From contig JAAYYJ010000179.1 in assembly GCA_012515455.1 (NCBI GenBank), forward strand, positions 1 through 9,493: 9,493 bases of DNA, in the 5' to 3' direction. The DNA comes from Oligosphaeraceae bacterium (GTDB taxonomy: Bacteria; Verrucomicrobiota; Lentisphaeria; Oligosphaerales; Oligosphaeraceae). The number at the start of each line of letters is the position of its first letter. Position 1 is the stretch's first letter. The translations under genes and the position numbers were made by a program. Below, piece after piece: positions 7,582 to 9,493 of this stretch. A model generated the notes under the pieces. The model did no database searches. It was not told the origin of the DNA and was given only the letters and a program-made list of their open reading frames with translations.

Positions 7582-8942
7582 TGCTTTAGTTGCGGACGGG
7601 GATGCTCCACCCAGCCGGCTGGACGCTGATTCGCACCCTCACGTCCCAAGTCCCCAAGGTCGGCACGGGCATTCTCCGCCAGAGCCAGCAGTCGCGCCAC
7701 CACCCCAGGATGCTGAGCCGAGACCTCGGTGGTTTCGCTGATATCATGCCGGACATCGTACAGTTCCAGCTGCGCAGGCTGCGCAGCCTGCAGACTGCCG
7801 TTCAGCCGTGACATCTTTTGCTCCAAGGGCAGATACAGCTTCCAAGGACCGGAACGAACCGCCTGGAGCTGCTCACGGTAATAATAGAAAAATCCGCCCT
7901 CGTCATGCGGCGAGACTGCATCCGGCTCGTCCCTCAGGATGGGCATGATGTCAGCACCATCGATAATCCTGTCGTTCGGAGCCGCAGTCCCCGCCAGTTT
8001 GGCCAGCGTGGGCAGGATATCGATCATACTGGTCAGGTCGTCACGGCTTGCGCCAGCGGGAATCACTCCCGGCCAGCGAGCCAGGAAGGGCATCCGCTGC
8101 CCCCCCTCGGAAGTCTCATAGCCCCAGCCGCGCAAAGGCGCGTTGCTGCCTTGGCGTGGATTCCAGCCCACCGCGCCATTGTCCGAAGTAAAGATCACCA
8201 AAGTATTCTCCTGCAGTCCGAGCTCATCCAGAGTCAGCATGATCTGCCCGACCGACCAGTCGAGCTCCTCAATGGCATCTCCGTACGGACCGTTGGCAGA
8301 GCGGCCCTGGAACTCCGGACTGGCGAAGGGCCTGGCGGTACTGCCGGGCATCGCCTGCGCCAAGTAGAGAAAAAAAGGCCTCTGGCGCTGTGAACGCAGG
8401 AATGCGATGCTCTCCTCAGTATAACGACGAGTCAACAGATTGCGGTCCGGCGGTGCTTCCACGACCGCCTCCTGACGCATCAAGGGCAGCGCCGGCCAGT
8501 CGGGGTGCTTGGGGGTGGGCCACATATCTTCACTGTAGGGGCAGCCGTAGAAAAATTCAAAGCCGTGCCGGGTAGGCAGAAATGGCTCCTGGTCGCCCAG
8601 ATGCCATTTGCCGATGCAGGCTGTGGCATAGCCATGCTTCTGCAGCAACCGCGCGATGGTGATTTCCGCCGGATTCAGGCCCTTCGGATCAGCCGGGAAC
8701 AGCACCGGACCATTTGTGCCACCCACATGCATATTGTTGCGACGCGGATAACAGCCAGTCAACAAACCGGCACGAGAAGGCGTGCAGACGCCACTGACGC
8801 TGTAATAACTGGTCAATTGCATTCCATCCCGGCACAGCTGATCGATATGCGGCGTGCGGTGCAATTTAGAACCATAACAGCCCAGATCACCGTAGCCCAG
8901 GTTGTCCATATTCAGCAGGATAAAATTCGGTCGCTCCATCAT
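7578..8942 (-). CDS. S1-family sulfatase with altered active-site residues
   Basis: This 454-residue protein covers the whole sulfatase fold, from NFILLNMDNLGYGDLGCYG at the N terminus to the family-typical PAGWVEHPRP near the C terminus. CTPSR (53-57) is the C-x-P-S-R motif, whose Cys is converted to formylglycine by a separate maturase not present here. Also kept are GKWHLG (111-116) and SDNGA (253-257). Three normally conserved positions differ: the second Asp of the N-terminal metal pair is Asn14, the MPH histidine is replaced in MPGSTARPF (198-206), and the lysine of the usual GKG...EGG segment is absent in RGWGYETSEGG (271-281). Function as a sulfate-ester hydrolase is likely but specificity or efficiency may be unusual. 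No signal peptide is visible. ATG 8942 is preceded by GGAGAAA (8951-8945); the adjacent ATG 8939 is equally possible. The stop codon shares the TTAA at 7578-7581 with the end of the convergent esterase remnant. Confidence 0.93.
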   Translation of the reverse strand: MMERPNFILLNMDNLGYGDLGCYGSKLHRTPHIDQLCRDGMQLTSYYSVSGVCTPSRAGLLTGCYPRRNNMHVGGTNGPVLFPADPKGLNPAEITIARLLQKHGYATACIGKWHLGDQEPFLPTRHGFEFFYGCPYSEDMWPTPKHPDWPALPLMRQEAVVEAPPDRNLLTRRYTEESIAFLRSQRQRPFFLYLAQAMPGSTARPFASPEFQGRSANGPYGDAIEELDWSVGQIMLTLDELGLQENTLVIFTSDNGAVGWNPRQGSNAPLRGWGYETSEGGQRMPFLARWPGVIPAGASRDDLTSMIDILPTLAKLAGTAAPNDRIIDGADIMPILRDEPDAVSPHDEGGFFYYYREQLQAVRSGPWKLYLPLEQKMSRLNGSLQAAQPAQLELYDVRHDISETTEVSAQHPGVVARLLALAENARADLGDLGREGANQRPAGWVEHPRPQLKH

Positions 8943-8944
8943 CG

Positions 8945-8951
8945 TTTCTCC
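8945..8951 (-). promoter_or_regulatory. Ribosome-binding site of the sulfatase
   Basis: GGAGAAA on the minus strand places GGAG 5 nt before ATG 8942 and 8 nt before ATG 8939, fixing the start of the sulfatase to this pair. No convincing promoter is visible in the roughly 50 bp between this site and the terminator upstream. Confidence 0.6.
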
Positions 8952-8995
8952 ACTTTTCTGTTCCCAGTGCCCCCGGTGCCTGAACCAGCGGGAAT

Positions 8996-9037
8996 AAAAA
9001 ATCCCGCAACTGCTGCGTAGGCAGTATTGCGGGATTT
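8996..9037 (-). terminator. Rho-independent terminator of the pseudopilin gene
   Basis: An 11-bp perfect stem (AAATCCCGCAA, 8999-9009 on the + strand, with TTGCGGGATTT, 9027-9037) is extended after a 2-nt bulge by CTGC/GCAG (9010-9013 with 9021-9024) and a 7-nt loop. On the minus strand it ends in six T residues (8996-9001). It lies 31 bp beyond the pseudopilin stop and upstream of the sulfatase. The + strand side has no comparable T tract, so it works in one direction. Confidence 0.85.
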
Positions 9038-9067
9038 AACCAGCCGCTCCGGGAGATACACTCTGCT

Positions 9068-9493
9068 CTAATAGTTTAAGACGGTATTAGCATTCCAGTT
9101 CACGCCATCCCATTGCCAGCCGTGATAATAGCTGGGAAAAGATGTCTCCTGCAGCCATTCGACGTGGCCGTCGGCCCGCAGGAAATTCCCGCCGCCGTTA
9201 TGCCGCGGTGAGGCCTCCCGCTGTTTTCCGGAAGCGCTAGCTGATTCAGAATAGCGGCAGCGGTAATCGATTGAGCCATAACCGATGCCGTCCGCCATAT
9301 ACACCAACTGTGCCGGCCGGCGGATCTTGCTGAAGATCAGCTCCCCGAAAGTAAACAGATTGCCGTAAGTATTCAGGGACATCGACAGGTAGGTTGAAGA
9401 ATTACAAGGGTAATTGGACCTCCCCCCCGGAGCATTGACAACGTAATATGGATACAAATTATTGGATGATACTGCCGGACAACACAGCTGGCT
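9068..9493 (-). CDS. Pseudopilin-type protein with H-X9-DG C-terminal motif (5' end outside window)
   Basis: The minus frame is open to the window edge, giving the last 141 residues before TAG 9068-9070. The segment RHNGGGNFLRADGHVEWL contains His, nine residues, then Asp-Gly, the H-X9-DG signature of a type II secretion-like pseudopilin family common in Planctomycetota, Verrucomicrobiota and Lentisphaerota. Such proteins normally begin with a prepilin cleavage site and one hydrophobic helix, which would lie outside this window. The preceding PAQLVYMADG is also typical of the family. A CC pair and further cysteines lie near the visible start (SQLCCPAV, then NYPCNSS). The protein ends in an aromatic-rich tail (HGWQWDGVNWN). 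These proteins often lie near sulfatases and glycosidases, but their role is not established. A TTG at 9455-9457 is not used as a start because the homology-like sequence continues upstream. Confidence 0.85.
   Translation of the reverse strand, partial: SQLCCPAVSSNNLYPYYVVNAPGGRSNYPCNSSTYLSMSLNTYGNLFTFGELIFSKIRRPAQLVYMADGIGYGSIDYRCRYSESASASGKQREASPRHNGGGNFLRADGHVEWLQETSFPSYYHGWQWDGVNWNANTVLNY

Noticed and set aside
7818..8393. 191-codon + frame antisense to the sulfatase
   Set aside because: The sulfatase reading is certain from its motifs; this frame has no recognisable features.
8505..9020. 171-codon + frame spanning the sulfatase start and the intergenic region
   Set aside because: It is mostly antisense to the sulfatase N terminus and runs into the terminator hairpin; no domain is visible.
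1..9493. CRISPR array, insertion sequence, tRNA or phage genes
   Set aside because: No regularly spaced repeats, transposase or integrase frames, cloverleaf candidates or phage-like proteins were seen by eye.

Overview
The window looks like accessory, glycan-processing DNA from a member of the PVC superphylum, most likely Lentisphaerota (Victivallis/Oligosphaera-like). The evidence is the gene mix: a DUF4838 protein carrying CBM9-like and CBM4/9-like modules, an S1 formylglycine sulfatase, a CE15-like esterase remnant, and a pseudopilin with a C-terminal H-X9-DG motif. That combination is characteristic of Lentisphaerota, Planctomycetota and Verrucomicrobiota. This is inference from gene content; no rRNA or marker gene is present. 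No tRNA, rRNA, CRISPR array, transposase or integrase was seen.

Layout. The + strand runs from 1 to about 3670: the 3' end of an unidentified gene (2-178), a 214-bp gap holding a possible promoter and two small hairpins, a cytoplasmic metallophosphoesterase (about 393-1481), and a 699-residue protein that reads as a beta-sandwich followed by an (alpha/alpha)6 toroid (1571-3670). The last two are probably cotranscribed. A large exported DUF4838 multidomain protein (3654-6698, - strand) converges on them with a 17-bp overlap of coding ends. Beyond a divergent gap lies a decayed CE15-type esterase on the + strand (about 6977-7581). It has three apparent frame changes and lacks large parts of both halves. 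An S1 sulfatase (7578-8942, - strand) ends exactly where this remnant ends. A clear rho-independent terminator (8996-9037) separates the sulfatase from a pseudopilin-type gene that leaves the window on the - strand (9068 to beyond 9493).

Function. The intact genes suggest breakdown of a complex, probably sulfated and acidic polysaccharide. The DUF4838 protein would bind or cleave glycan outside the cytoplasm, the sulfatase would remove sulfate esters, and the toroid protein and phosphoesterase would act on imported pieces. The pseudopilin may belong to a surface or secretion assembly. Substrate and exact reactions cannot be read from the sequence.

The points most worth attention are: an in-frame TGA between a well-placed Shine-Dalgarno/ATG and the apparent start of the 699-residue protein; a sulfatase that keeps its formylglycine motif but lacks several residues normally lining the sulfate pocket; the multiply frameshifted esterase; and the toroid protein itself, which I cannot place in a named CAZy family.
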